A stretch of DNA of 64,000 bases from Diploptera punctata (taxonomy: Eukaryota > Arthropoda > Insecta > Blattodea > Blaberidae), in the NCBI GenBank assembly GCA_030220185.1, contig JASPKZ010009649.1, positions 62,001 through 126,000 of the forward strand, written 5' to 3'. Position numbers and translations under genes: made by a program. The notes under the pieces are model-generated. The model was not told the origin of the DNA, did no database searches, and saw nothing but the letters and a program-made list of their open reading frames with translations. Of the stretch, positions 19,260 through 29,325 are shown piece after piece (position 1 is the first letter of the stretch; each line of letters starts with the position of its first letter).

Positions 19260-20125
19260 AACCAATAGTCGTGTTTGAAAGCAAAACATGGACATTATAA
19301 GAAAAAGATAAGTACATATTAAATACATGGAAAAGAAAAATATTAAGGAAGATATATATGGAGCAGTACAGGAACAAGATATATGGAGAATTAGAACGAA
19401 CCAGGAATTGAAAGAATTATATAGAGATTGTCCACCGCTATGGTCTCGAGGTAGCGTGCTGCCTTGTCATGCAGCGGGCCCGGGTTCGATCCCCGGTCGG
19501 GGCAGTTTTTCTGGGTGAGGTTTTTATCGGGGTTTTTCCTCACCTGTAAGACAAATGTCAGGAAAACTTTTAAGGCCCAAACGGTCCCCGAAATCATATG
19601 GCCATCATCTTCATCATCATCATCCTTATCATTATTATCATCACCTTCACCGGTGTGGAAAGCAACAGGAAGCTACCACACCCACACAATTCCCTAGTAA
19701 AGCTGCAAGCATAGCATGAAAATGCTATGATTGCAGAGAAGAGAAGGCCCTGCCTTCAGGCAGACTTACTATGGATACTATCGGAGGGATATTAAGAGCT
19801 TTAGCTCTGGAAGAGAGATATTAGAAGAAAGCGCACTGGAATGGCGTAGGACATGTGTAGCAGATGGACCAAGAAAGCGGGAAGCCAAAGAACGATTTTA
19901 GATGGGGGAAATTGGACCAGGAAGAACAAAACTAAGATGGTTTAGTTAGATAACTGGTTGAGGCCATAAGACTTAGCCAGACAAACCTGAAGGTGAAAAA
20001 GATGGAGACAAAAAGCTAGGAATACAGAAGACATGGGCAGATGTTAATGAGGAAGGCCACACAAGGTCCTCAGGAGGACTTGTAGAGCAAAAGGGGAAGG
20101 GAGAAGAAGAAGAAGTTTTACAAGC
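19260..20125 (+). mobile_element. Degraded LINE RT C-terminus, split by a SINE
   Basis: Before the SINE: NTWKRKILRKIYGAVQEQDI, WRIRTNQELKELYRD. After it, broken frames give HWNGVGHV and RPHKVLRRTC, typical of the end of APE-type LINE ORFs, and an AGAAGAAGAAG tail. Several stops. Confidence 0.65.
19436..19760 (+). mobile_element. tRNA-derived SINE (V family), copy 1
   Basis: A-box-like GGTCTCGAGGTAGCGTGCTG and B-box-like CGGGTTCGATCCCCGG are followed by a body (CTGGGTGAGGTTTTTATCGG, TGTCAGGAAAACTTTTAAGG) and a CATCATCATC run. It is the same as 45369-45682. The tRNA head is a pol III promoter remnant, not a tRNA gene. Confidence 0.85.
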
Positions 20126-20271
20126 TCAGACTGGGTGGTCTAGGGGTTAAATTTTTTTAAATTCTTGGTTGGTCCTACTAAGGGCAGTCAGTTCAAACTC
20201 AGAGAGGGTCTATGGATTTTAAGAGCATACAAATCATGAAGAAACTATGGGGAATAAGTAACAACACATTA

Positions 20272-20508
20272 ATATTATTATTTGGTCCTGGACATCTTAC
20301 CTCCAGATTAATGGTTGATTTGTTCTTGGGACACGTTTCAAAACAATTATCTGTTTTAGCTTCAGCTTCCAGAAATTATGAAAACAGAGAATTGTTTTGA
20401 AACGTGTCCCAAGAACAAATCAACATTAATATTGAGGTAAGATGTCCAGACCAAAAATAATATAATTAAAATAACCTCAAAATATAACTTCCTAAAATTA
20501 AATATTAA
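20272..20508. mobile_element. Palindromic PLE-derived element (family C)
   Basis: Inverted arms (GGACATCTTACCTC, GTTGATTTGTTCTTGG, TTTCAAAACAATT) meet near 20370. The tail CCTCAAAATATAACTTCC is on the right. It is homologous to 38204-38434; the TSD is unclear. Confidence 0.82.
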
Positions 20509-20523
20509 TTACAACAAAGTAAT

Positions 20524-20642
20524 TACTTATTTTAGGAATTCTCACTATGAGGTATATTCATTAAGGTAGAATATTTTTATCACTCACCTCATATTGTTCA
20601 ATATTGAACAATATGAGGTGAGTGATAAAAATATTCTACCTT
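20524..20642. mobile_element. 119-bp palindromic PLE-derived element with 11-bp TSD (family D)
   Basis: AACAAAGTAAT is at 20513-20523 and 20643-20653. Left tail AGGAATTCTCACTATGAGGT, then a perfect inverted repeat centred on CAATATTG (AAGGTAGAATATTTTTATCA and complement). The arms match the 3' end of the coding PLE at 54640-55570. Confidence 0.9.
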
Positions 20643-20859
20643 AACAAAGTAATGTTATTAATATTATTAGGACGTAACATTGTAAGGATTTTAAAAATAA
20701 TCATTAAATAATCAGAAAGTATCACCTCATTTGTAACAAATTATAGTGCCCTTGAGGATGTCAAAAATAGAATTAAGAAATCAAACAGTGTTTTGTCCAG
20801 TTGTATCCAGTATGGAGATAAACTTTATCTCTAGACACACAAAATTAAAAACAACATCA

Positions 20860-21165
20860 TCATCATCATCTTCAAGGTATGGGCCTGTTGGCCCGTTCTG
20901 CTCCCTGGCGCACTACATGCCGCAGGCACAGGTCGTCCTTCCAACGACGTTTTGGTCTTGCTACATTTCTTCGGCCTAGAGGCCTATAATGAAGCACCTG
21001 TTTTGATAAACAATTATTTGGCATTCTTTGTATATGTTCAAACCAATTACGTTTATTTGTGTGTATTTTCTCATTTATATTATAGATTTGTAGTTCATCT
21101 CTGATATCTTGACTTCTCTTTTGATCTCTTAGAGATACACCTGCAACTGATCTGAGAATTATATT
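20860..21165 (-). mobile_element. LINE C-terminus with ATG-repeat tail
   Basis: The minus strand reads RNWFEHIQRMPNNCLSKQVL, RRNVARPKRRWKDDLCLRHV then QGAERANRPIP stop, and a GATGATGATGATG tail. The GRR...RPKRRWxDD ending is typical of an APE-type LINE. Confidence 0.68.
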
Positions 21166-21259
21166 ATTTTTGGTCTGGACATCTTACCTCAATATTAATG
21201 ATCTGAGAAATCTCATTTCTATTGTCTCAAAAATTAAAAACCTTTAATAGAAATGTTAA

Positions 21260-21668
21260 ATCTGTGCTATTATAAGCTTGTGATACCTGGAAAACTAGTA
21301 AAATAAGAAAATAAATTGCAAGTATTTATAAATAGATGCCTAAAAAAAATATTAAGAATAAAATGCCCAGACACAATATCAAATAAAGAATTATGTGAAA
21401 AAATTGACCAAAAAGAAATAATAGAAATAAAAAAAAAGGAAAAATGGAACTGGATAGGACATACATTAAGAAAAACCATGATTCGATTGAAATAATTTCA
21501 TTGGATTGGAACCCCCAAGGACACAGGGGAAGAGGCAGACCGAAACAGACATGGAAGAGAACCATCCTTGAAGATATTGCGAAGGAGGAGAAACCTGGAG
21601 GGAAGGAAGAAATGGCTCAGAATAGGATCCGTTGGCGACACTTTGTGGATGCTTTATGTTCCTGATAG
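21260..21668 (+). mobile_element. LINE C-terminus (RTE-like)
   Basis: Readable as LQVFINRCLKKILRIKCPDT, KEKWNWIGHTLRKN, RGRGRPKQTWKRTI and RIRWRHFVDALCS stop. The WxGHTLRK...GRPxxTWxR...FVDALCS ending is a well-known LINE C-terminus. Only the last ~120 codons are present. Confidence 0.75.
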
Positions 21669-21762
21669 GAGATGATAATTTGCAGATTTCTTGAGAAACA
21701 TGTTTCAAATTTTTCATTAATATTTAAACGAAGTGACATTATGAGGTATATTTTAATTAATA

Positions 21763-22610
21763 ATTTGATGTTTTTATTATTAATTTCATACATCTCAATG
21801 ATGGATAAAACCATATTTGAAGAGAAAAATTATACGCTCAGACCGGGACTTGAACCCGGGACTCTTGGTTTGCTAGACCAAGTGCTCTACCACCTGAGCA
21901 AGTACCGATCAAAACGCAAATTTTTCTCTATATACGCTGTAATTCCCATCCACCAAATGCTATGAAACCTTTGCTTCTATCTTTGCAAATGGCGGCTCCT
22001 TTATTAAGAAGACATATTTGAGAATTATACATTACATTATAAATGCCAGTACGGCTTTTTTCGATGTTTTTATTATTAATTTCGTACATCTCAATAATGG
22101 ATAAATCATATTTGAAGAGAAAAATTATACGCTCAGACTGGGACTTGAACCCAGGACCCTTGGTTCTCTAGACTAAGTGCTCTACACCTGAGCAAGTACT
22201 TACAACGTATATAGAGATAAATTTGCATTTAGAATATAATTTTTCTCTTCAAATATGATTTATCCATCACTGAGATGTATGAAATTAATAATAAAAACAT
22301 CGAAAAAAAGCCGTTACTGGCATTTATAATGTAATGTTAATTCCCAAATGTCTTCTTAATAAAGGAGCCGCCATTTGCAAAGATAGAAGCAAAGGCTTCA
22401 TAGCATTTGGTGGGCGGGAGGAATTACAATTTATATAGAGAAAAATTTGCGTTTAGATCGATACTTGCTCAGATAGCTCAGGTGGTAGAGCACTTGGTCT
22501 AGAGAACCAAGGGTCCCGGGTTCAAGTCTCGGTCTGAGAGTATAATTTTTCTTAAGGTAGAATATACCTCATAGTGAGAATTCCTAAAATAAATAATTTT
22601 TCTCTTCATA
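21763..22610. mobile_element. Inverted pair of tRNA-headed SINEs (S6-S8)
   Basis: Minus-strand heads lie at about 21840-21905 and 22135-22195, and a plus-strand head at about 22470-22540 (A box ATAGCTCAGGTGGTAGAGC, B box GGGTTCAAGTCTC). The whole region is a large inverted repeat centred near 22215; GGCTCCTTTATTAAGAAGAC on the left recurs inverted on the right. The tail GATGTTTTTATTATTAATTT lies between the units. A PLE tail-only insertion splits the right end. Confidence 0.78.
22553..22592 (-). mobile_element. 40-bp tail-only PLE insertion with 11-bp TSD
   Basis: ATAATTTTTCT is at 22542-22552 and 22593-22603, interrupting the ...TATAATTTTTCTCTTCA... end of a SINE. The insert is exactly a family D tail (rc of TTATTTTAGGAATTCTCACT, ATGAGGTATATTCTACC). 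Nothing else is inserted. Confidence 0.88.
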
Positions 22611-22614
22611 TATA

Positions 22615-22729
22615 ATAATTTGAGTTCGATATTACGACTCAAGATGATTGATACAAAGTGTATCAAAACTAGTTTTCAAGAAATCTACAATTTATGAGGC
22701 AAGTCATAATATCAAACTCAAATTATTAA
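22615..22729. repeat. Foldback repeat, PLE-like
   Basis: ATAATTTGAGTTCGATATTA is repeated inverted at the right end (TAATATCAAACTCAAATTAT). TTTATGAGGCAAGTC near the right arm resembles a PLE arm. No tail. Confidence 0.55.
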
Positions 22730-22930
22730 TGTTTTAGAGTGTCTATATTCTATTGTCAGCTCATTCCATATTTTGGTCAGATACGAGTTGTTGATAGAAG
22801 GCTAGCCTTCTCAAACATGTTCTGAAGAAACCATAAATTATGAGGTTTTGTAACAATTTTCTGATTCTCAATATTATAAAGATGATTATATTTGTAAAAA
22901 ATTGATGAAAATAAAAAAGGAATAACTTAC

Positions 22931-23060
22931 AGTAATCATCAATGATATCTGGAGCATCAAGAATTCTGTCGGGTCCTTGAGGAATGTAGCGGGAAGTGAC
23001 TTTACTTGTAGAAGTCTTGGTGTGTGACTATATGCAAACTTTCAATGGATTTATAAATGC
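22931..23060 (-). CDS. fzy: fizzy/CDC20 coding exon 5, with an in-frame stop
   Basis: The exon reads AFINPLKVCI, a TAG stop at 23030-23028, SHTKTSTSKVTSRYIPQGPD, then RILDAPDIIDDY. Fizzy has NNPLKVVYS then SRYIPTTSERILDAPDFINDYY at this place, so identity is clear. Acceptor TTTCCAG and donor GTAAGT are intact and the exon ends in phase 1. The segment between LKV and SRYIP is 14 codons against 13 in Drosophila fizzy, so the stop may come from two small insertions (an A, and a CA in a CA run) rather than a substitution. A cryptic acceptor (TATAG) right after the stop would keep phase but drop 11 codons. Confidence 0.85.
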
Positions 23061-23241
23061 CTGGAAATTAAACAAAATAATAAAGTTAAGTTAGTGACCA
23101 CCATGTAAACACTGGTAAAAGAAGAACTATTGGAAGTCAAAGCCACCAAAACATTGAGGACAGATTGTAATATGTAAATTAATGCACACAAACAAGTCAT
23201 CTTTAAATAATAATAAAGAGAGAAAAAAAAAACAGGCTATA

Positions 23242-24470
23242 CAGTGTGATTCAGAAATATGGCTATACGTTTGATCGCATTTTATGACGAAATATTATTA
23301 TTAAAGAAAATATGATGTTATCATTGGAAAGGGAATCCTTCAAATTACAACATAGAACAAAACAAAACAAATCACTTACAACAACACTAAGCAAGTCACT
23401 TTATTGCTTCAAACTGTTCGCCGTTTACATCCAAGCATAATTGGCAACGCTTCGGGAAGTCATTCATTGCATTACGATACATGTTTAGAGGAATAACTCT
23501 AATTTCTTCCTCAATCACTAATTTCAGCATGTCGACGTCTTGAGGTTTCCGGGCATAAACCTTCTCCTTAAAATAACCCCATAACCAATAGTCACATGCT
23601 GTGAGGTCAGGGGGACGGGCTGGCCATTCAATGGGGCCTCTTCTTCCCACCCACCTGTTTTGCAAATGATCATCCAAAATTTCCCTCACCGCAATTGCAT
23701 AGTGAGGAGGCGCACCATCCTGCTGGAATAAACATTGTTCATATTCAGCACTTTGCATTACCGGCGGGATAATTTGTCTAAGGATATCACTATACCGATC
23801 ACCATTAACGGTCTTATCCAAAATTCGCATTCCTAACAGTCCTTCCCATCCAATCATATCCCAAACAGTGACTTTGCCGCATCTTTCGTTTGCTGATTCC
23901 CTTACAACAAATTCACAAAATTCCATCTGCCTGTCAGAGTTGTCTTCATTAAGTTTGTGGACACGAATCGGTTTGAAGGGGTGGTACTTCTCACACTTCA
24001 AAACACAACACATACTCGATTGACTGATATGAAGCTCACGTGTAGCTTTGGCAGGCTGATTTTTGTGGGCTAGCTTCGAATGCCTCCACAATTCTCTTCG
24101 TTCTTTCTGCATCCGTGCTAATGCGAGGCCTTCCAGGAGGTTTGATTTTCTGCATCCTTCCCGTTTCCAGCAGTCATTTTCTCCACTTTCCCACAGTTGA
24201 CGGCTGCAATGCTACGTTAAACTCACATCTTGCCTGTCTTGCGGCCTCACGATCATTAACATACGTTATTGCCCATGCAGCAATTGTAATTTGCTGTTGC
24301 ATATCCAATGCTATTTTGATTATTGACGTAAGTTCTACACTGTTTTGTTTTATTCCATTGTTGTAATTTGAATAATTGCCTTTCCAACAGTAATTTCACA
24401 TTTCCAGTAATGGTAATATTTTCATCACACAACACGATCAAACATATAGCCATATTTATGATTCACCCCG
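23242..24470. mobile_element. Tc1/mariner-type transposon, nearly full length
   Basis: TA flanks both ends (23240-23241, 24471-24472). TIRs of about 35 bp: CAGTGTGATTCAGAAATATG left, and the complement of CATATTTATGATTCACCCCG right, both continuing GCTATAYGTTTGATCG. Length 1.23 kb is normal. It encodes a minus-strand transposase broken near its N-terminus. Confidence 0.88.
23396..24112 (-). CDS. Tc1/mariner-type transposase, C-terminal two thirds
   Basis: The 238-residue frame contains FQQDGAPPHYAIAVREIL (the D of the DDE/D triad in QDGAPPH), RWVGRRGPIEWPARPPDLTA with the third acidic residue in PPDLTxxDYWLWG, and a K-rich end. VTVWDMIGWEGLLG probably covers the first catalytic strand. The N-terminal helix-turn-helix lies upstream in another frame (about 24113-24450), so one or two frameshifts silence the gene. 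The frame here is otherwise open, implying a young insertion. Confidence 0.85.
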   Translation of the reverse strand: MQKERRELWRHSKLAHKNQPAKATRELHISQSSMCCVLKCEKYHPFKPIRVHKLNEDNSDRQMEFCEFVVRESANERCGKVTVWDMIGWEGLLGMRILDKTVNGDRYSDILRQIIPPVMQSAEYEQCLFQQDGAPPHYAIAVREILDDHLQNRWVGRRGPIEWPARPPDLTACDYWLWGYFKEKVYARKPQDVDMLKLVIEEEIRVIPLNMYRNAMNDFPKRCQLCLDVNGEQFEAIK

Positions 24471-24484
24471 TACATTTGAAAATA

Positions 24485-24922
24485 CAATAGGAAGTAACAT
24501 TATGAGGTTTCCTTCATAGTTAAATATGCGAAAACAAAAAGGAATTTGGAAACACGCACAAAGGAACACTTCAGAAATATTAAAAATGGTGAAATTGAAA
24601 AATCAGTTATTCCAGCACATAGTTTGTTGGAGAATCATAAAATCGAAAAAGAGGCTAAACTTCTAAAATATTTGGAAAAACCTTTGGAATTGACAGTTTG
24701 GGAGAAGATTTAGATACAGGAATTTTGAAATTCCTGATGAACAGGACCTGATCTCAAAGTTCATCAAATAAATCAACACCAGATGGCAATGTTATAGATG
24801 AAGATTCCAACGAAAATCCAGTGGTCATAATATCAGTTGAAGATGAGATAGATGTCCTCTTGAAAACTGCAGTTCCCATGTTTAAAAATCCTGAAATATG
24901 AGGCAACATAAGAATGACTCAT
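24485..24922 (+). mobile_element. PLE fragment (family H), left part
   Basis: It starts with an inverted tail (GGAAGTAACATTATGAGGTT), then endonuclease coding (KTKRNLETRTKEHFRNIKNG, HSLLENHKIEKEAKLL, ELTVWE) with a stop after WEKI, then the 3' UTR to AATATGAGGCAACATAAG. The RNase H LINE at 24934 interrupts it. Confidence 0.75.
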
Positions 24923-25590
24923 ACATTCAATATACACAACAAAGAGGATCCTCCAACATATATACATTACTCTGGTTCAGGAACTAATCCTGACTTACTC
25001 TTTGTATCTTCTAATTTATACTCCAAAACCAAAAAACAAATTGTAGAAGATCCTGGCTCAGGACCATAGAGCCATCATTGCTACTATCCAACTGGGGAAT
25101 AACAACTTACTTCCAATGCATCTTAACCCCAGGTGGAACTTTCAAAAAAGCCAATTGGAAACTGTACACAGACCAACTGGAAACCAAATTTGAAAATCCT
25201 TTAAACGTATCACTTCAGTCAGATCAAATTAACAAATCTATATGCAAAATAATATTAAAAACAGCAAAAAAATATATACCACGAGGAATAGTTAAAAACT
25301 ACAAACCCTTCTGGAATTCAAAATTAGAAAGAATGAAAATTAGACCGAGATCTCGCTAGAAATAAAGCAGAAAAAAACAAAAGACCCAAAAGATGTACAA
25401 AATTGGAGAAAACTGTGCGCACAACTCAAAAAAGAAATTAACAGCAATAAAAGAGAAATTTTAATAACTTCCTCCAAAAAATGGATTATAGGAAAGATGG
25501 CCAGAAAGCATATAGATTTGTACACAATATACAAAATAAAAAAGAACGGCAAAAAACACCATTTATCCACAACAACAAAACAGATTACAA

Positions 25591-26235
25591 ATGGAAAGTG
25601 AAATAGCCAACAAATTCAACAAACACTACGCTAACACCTATACTTTGTCCTCAGAGAACAAAAAAAGAACAAAAAACAATAAAAGAGAACCTAAAAATTA
25701 CATAAAATCAACAAGCAGTACAAAAGATAATATCTTTAATAAGAATTTCAACATTAAAGAGTTAAACATAGCCATTAATAGTTTAAAATCAAACAAATCT
25801 CCAGGAGCAGATAATATACATGCAGAATTTCTCAAACACCTTGGCAATAAAGCCAAAACTCAATTGCTCTCCCTTTATAATCTTTCTTGGAACACAAAAG
25901 TTCCTGATGATTGGAAAAAAGCTATTATAATACCTATTTCGAAAACAAAAAAATCAACAAATACTTTTTCAAATTATCGCCCAATAGCACTAACTAGTGT
26001 AATTGTTAAAACTATGGAAAAAATGATTTCAAATCGATTAAATTGGTATTTAGAAACCAATAATTTACTTTCACCCAATCAAGCTGGATTTAGAGAATTA
26101 CAATCAAACAATCAACAAATTGTACACCTAAGTCAAGCTATTAAAGACAGTTTCAACAGAAAAGAAGACACTCTGGCAATGTTCGTTGATTTCCACAAGG
26201 AGCATATGACTCTATTTGGAGATATAAATTATTAG
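25591..26235 (+). pseudogene. LINE reverse transcriptase, N-terminal part
   Basis: SLKSNKSPGADNIHAEFLKH is RT block 1 (…KSPGxDxI…), VPDDWKKAIIIPISKTKKST block 2 and NYRPIALTSVIVKTMEKMIS block 2a/3, then SPNQAGFRELQSNNQQIVHL. The palm motif DF(S/H)KAYDSIW is broken by two extra bases at about 26195, after which the frame is lost (DFHKEHMTLFGDINY). Confidence 0.85.
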
Positions 26236-26240
26236 AAAAA

Positions 26241-26642
26241 ATGCAGACTTTAGGCATTCAAGGGAATATGCTACTCTGGATCAGCAATTTTCTCATCCAA
26301 CGGTTCATCGCTACAAAGTATAATAATCACCTCTCTAAATACCAACAAACACATCGAGGTTTACCACAGGGTTCTGTACTCAGTACCATTCTCTTCAATA
26401 TCTACATTAATGATCTACCTAAGCATATAGAAAAGCTCGAAACGAAAACCCTACTTTTTGCTGATGATGTTGTAATATGGGTTTCCAAACCGAAAAACCA
26501 AAGTCAACAATTAATAACCATAGCCCAACAATCACTAATACAGTTAGAGAATTGGACATCCCAGAACTTAATGAAGATAAATATACAGAAAACAAATTAT
26601 CAACTATTTACATTAGAAAGAAACCACTACCCATCACTCTGA
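26241..26642 (+). pseudogene. LINE reverse transcriptase, catalytic part
   Basis: GIQGNMLLWISNFLIQRFIA, GLPQGSVLSTILFNIYINDL (block 4/B) and TKTLLFADDVVIWVSKP with the FADD catalytic pair. The reading continues in another frame as YLGITLDTKLTW (block 7) until a second 2-nt insertion at about 26710. Confidence 0.88.
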
Positions 26643-26715
26643 AATTGGAGGGTGAATTATTAACTCAAACACATGAAGCAAAATATTTAGGAATAACTCT
26701 GGACACAAAATTAAC

Positions 26716-28095
26716 ATGGAGAAGAAACACATGGAGAATATATGTACGAAGATAGAAACAAGGTTACCATTATTAAAACGATTAGCAGGGAAAAAGTGGG
26801 GTTGCAACACACAAACCCTAAACACCTTCTACCAAATGTACATAAAACCTGTACTTCAATATTGTGAAGAAATCCTAGTAACTACTAAAGTGGAAAAACT
26901 TAATAAATTGCAGAACCAAATCCTCCGTCTGATAACAGGAGCCGTTAAAACAACACCAATCACTGCCATGCAAATCTTAACAAATAACCCAAACATAGCA
27001 TCTGAAATTGAGAAAACAGCAGTCACACAGTATGAAAAATTTTTAAGGCTACCCCATAATAACTGGACCCAAATAAAACCACAAGTATGTTTAAAATCTC
27101 AGCAAAGCTTCCTAAGCATTGTACAAGAAATCAAACAGAAATTGCAACTTCCACATTCAAAAGAAAATATGCAGATGAGAATCAACCCTCTAGAATTTTT
27201 GGAAATCGAATATAACCTTCATTTAACAGAAGACATCAAGAAATCTGAAACTCCTCCATATATTTTAAAACAAATGTCACTGGAAATGATAAATCTAAGA
27301 TACCCAGCTCCTGAATGGATACATATTTTTACAGATGGCTCCAGCCTACCAAATGATGGTGGCACTGGTGCTGGTGCAGTATGTCCACTTTTTTCCTTTT
27401 ATCGTAAACTAAACACAAATTCAACAAACTTTGATGGCGAAATTCTAGCAATTTTCTTAAGTTTACAAAATCTTTTATATCACATCCAAAAATTTACAAA
27501 AGTTGTAATTCTATGTGACTCCAAAGCAGCCATTCTTGCTATAACACGAGACACAACACCCAAAAGCATCAAAATTATCGAATGTCACAAAATGATAAAA
27601 CATTTATCCCGTCTACATAAAAAAGTTGTACTTCAATGGATTCCGGCCCATTGTGGAGTGACAGGCAATGAAATAGCCGATTTTCTAGCCAAGAAGGGTA
27701 GCAAAATTGTTTCAAACCCAACTTCTGCTCCAGTTTCCTTTCACTCTATCAAAAGAATTATCTCAAATAAATACATCAATAAACTTAGAGAAGAATACAC
27801 CACCAAAACATCTGGAAAGGAATGGGAAAATCTTCAAGCTTATGACATTACTACATTACAAAGAAAATCTGCAGTAGCAACATTCAGACTGCTAACGGGA
27901 CATGACTGCTTGAATAAACACCTACACAGAATTGGCATAACAGATTCACCTAAATGCCCTTTTTGCAATTTAAATGAAGATATGGAAAGAAACCATCTCC
28001 TCCGTTGTCCAGCTTTCGTAGAAGAGACCAGCCTTTCTGCTAAATATTGGAGTGCAAGAGAGCGAATGATTTCATTATCAAGTGCTCGACATTAG
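26716..28095 (+). CDS. LINE RT thumb, RNase H and zinc knuckle
   Basis: The 459 open residues start after a frameshift (expected TWKKHMENICTKIETRLPLL). An RNase H domain follows at about residues 205-330: HIFTDGSSLPNDGGTGAGA, the Glu in NFDGEILAIF, CDSKAAILAI and PAHCGVTGNEIADFLAKKG, so the D-E-D-D residues are all visible. The C-terminus has CPFCNLNEDMERNHLLRC. The order RT then RNase H then CCHC is that of I-group LINEs. The ATG at 26716 is internal to the original ORF2 and not a true start. Confidence 0.9.
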   Translation: MEKKHMENICTKIETRLPLLKRLAGKKWGCNTQTLNTFYQMYIKPVLQYCEEILVTTKVEKLNKLQNQILRLITGAVKTTPITAMQILTNNPNIASEIEKTAVTQYEKFLRLPHNNWTQIKPQVCLKSQQSFLSIVQEIKQKLQLPHSKENMQMRINPLEFLEIEYNLHLTEDIKKSETPPYILKQMSLEMINLRYPAPEWIHIFTDGSSLPNDGGTGAGAVCPLFSFYRKLNTNSTNFDGEILAIFLSLQNLLYHIQKFTKVVILCDSKAAILAITRDTTPKSIKIIECHKMIKHLSRLHKKVVLQWIPAHCGVTGNEIADFLAKKGSKIVSNPTSAPVSFHSIKRIISNKYINKLREEYTTKTSGKEWENLQAYDITTLQRKSAVATFRLLTGHDCLNKHLHRIGITDSPKCPFCNLNEDMERNHLLRCPAFVEETSLSAKYWSARERMISLSSARH

Positions 28096-28120
28096 ATACC
28101 AACCAACCAACATTCAATAT

Positions 28121-28265
28121 GAGGTTTAACTTGGAATTTCACTACTATACTTTTGAAACCGGTATCATGAAGACACGCAACTTTATGAGGTGAGACGTTA
28201 AAGCATTTTCTCCAACTCATTCATTAATGTAAATACCTCATAGTGTATCCTCCCACTGTCATTTT
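28121..28265 (+). mobile_element. PLE 3' arm fragment, right of the LINE
   Basis: It holds ACTTTATGAGGTGAGACG and a tail-like ACCTCATAGTGTATCCTCCC. It is probably a second short PLE piece next to the interrupted family H copy. Confidence 0.55.
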
Positions 28266-28271
28266 AATTAA

Positions 28272-28675
28272 ATTAATAAATAAGTTTGGCCTGTGGTATT
28301 CTTACCTCATGTAGTTGTTTCTTGTAAGAAATATGTTTCAAAGCATGTTGCTCCATCTTCAGTTAGTACTGATTTTTCTCAAGTTGTCAGTCCTGGATCT
28401 CAACTCCTTCTCCCTCTTTCTGTGGTCCAAAGAGCTTGCTTATTAGGTACATATCTCCAGGAATTTCAAAATTCATAATTTTCTAATATGAATTTTAAAA
28501 TTCCCAGGGAAAGAACTTAATTAGCAAGTTCATTAAACTAGAGAAAGAGGGAGCAGTAGTCGAGATCCATGGCCGACAACTTGGGAAAAATTAATCTGTA
28601 CCAACTGAAGATGGGGCAAACATGCCTTGAAACATATTTCTTACTACAAACAACAATATAAGGTAAGAATACAAT
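28272..28675. mobile_element. Palindromic PLE-derived element, ~200-bp arms
   Basis: Left arm (TATTCTTACCTCATG, AAATATGTTTCAAAGCATG, rc of ACTGAAGATGG) is repeated inverted on the right (ACTGAAGATGGGGCAAACAT, GGTAAGAATA). The loop lies near 28490 (AATTTCAAAATTCATAATT). Both arms retain CUGAAGA...GAAAC hammerhead landmarks with a GC stem II. No tail seen. Confidence 0.78.
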
Positions 28676-28679
28676 AGGC

Positions 28680-29325
28680 AAAACTTATACGCAGCAAACA
28701 CCAAATCCCAGCTAGTTTATGAACTTGCCAAAGAGACCTTCTTCTTGGAAGACATTAGACTGCAATCTCTGCTGCCATCCACCGGACCATACAACGAACT
28801 AATAGAAGAAAGGAAGACAAAGAGAAGGAAGATCCACAAGGATTATTATAGCTCAAACGTGATCCTGGACCAAGGAAAATCAACCCCAGAGACATATTAT
28901 CATAAAATTAATGACCCATGGTTTCCATTATGAATTGGGCGAAAACAGAAAAATACCACAAGTCTTATGAAAGTTGTGTATGTGAACTGTGCAAGAAACA
29001 ATGTGAAAGATACCGAATTCTGAAGTGTGGAAAAAGAGAAAAATCTATCTCCGAATTCAGCAAGACCAAAAAGCTGAAATATTCTTAATGCCAATTCAGA
29101 TGCATCTTCTCTGTTTACATTATTAAAACTTACAGTATTACACCACTTTTACAACATTCTTTAAAGTTCCCTTCAGTTTCCCTATATTCCACAATCTATT
29201 ATAAACCTCGCGTTTACATTTCTGAAATTTGGTGTTCACACAATGTACGTGATATCAGCATTTAAAATGGAAGATATTTTGATTTTATTTGATCGATTAT
29301 CTCGCTTCTGTACAATCGATATATA
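28680..29325. other. Unassigned stretch with weak coding character
   Basis: Open pieces such as YNELIEERKTKRRKIHKDYY and a C-x2-C-x3-C run (CELCKKQC near 28990) suggest an old gene or LINE ORF1 fragment, but frames break every 100-200 bases and I recognise no family. AT-rich and noncoding after about 29100. Confidence 0.3.

Larger units (their letters stand above)
24934..28109 (+). mobile_element. RNase H-bearing LINE (I-group type) with 11-bp TSD
   Basis: ACATTCAATAT is at 24923-24933 and 28110-28120. The copy is 5'-truncated within the APE endonuclease (a DHRAIIATIQ motif near 25060) and runs through RT, RNase H and a zinc knuckle to the stop at 28093. The 3' end is TACCAACCAACC, not poly(A). 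Frameshifts at about 26195 and 26710, both 2-nt insertions, inactivate it. It inserted into a PLE. Confidence 0.9.

Noticed and set aside
20130..20230. Additional tRNA-derived SINE head near CTGGGTGGTCTAGGGGTTAA
   Set aside because: Only the A-box-like part is convincing; no B box at proper spacing and no second copy in the window.
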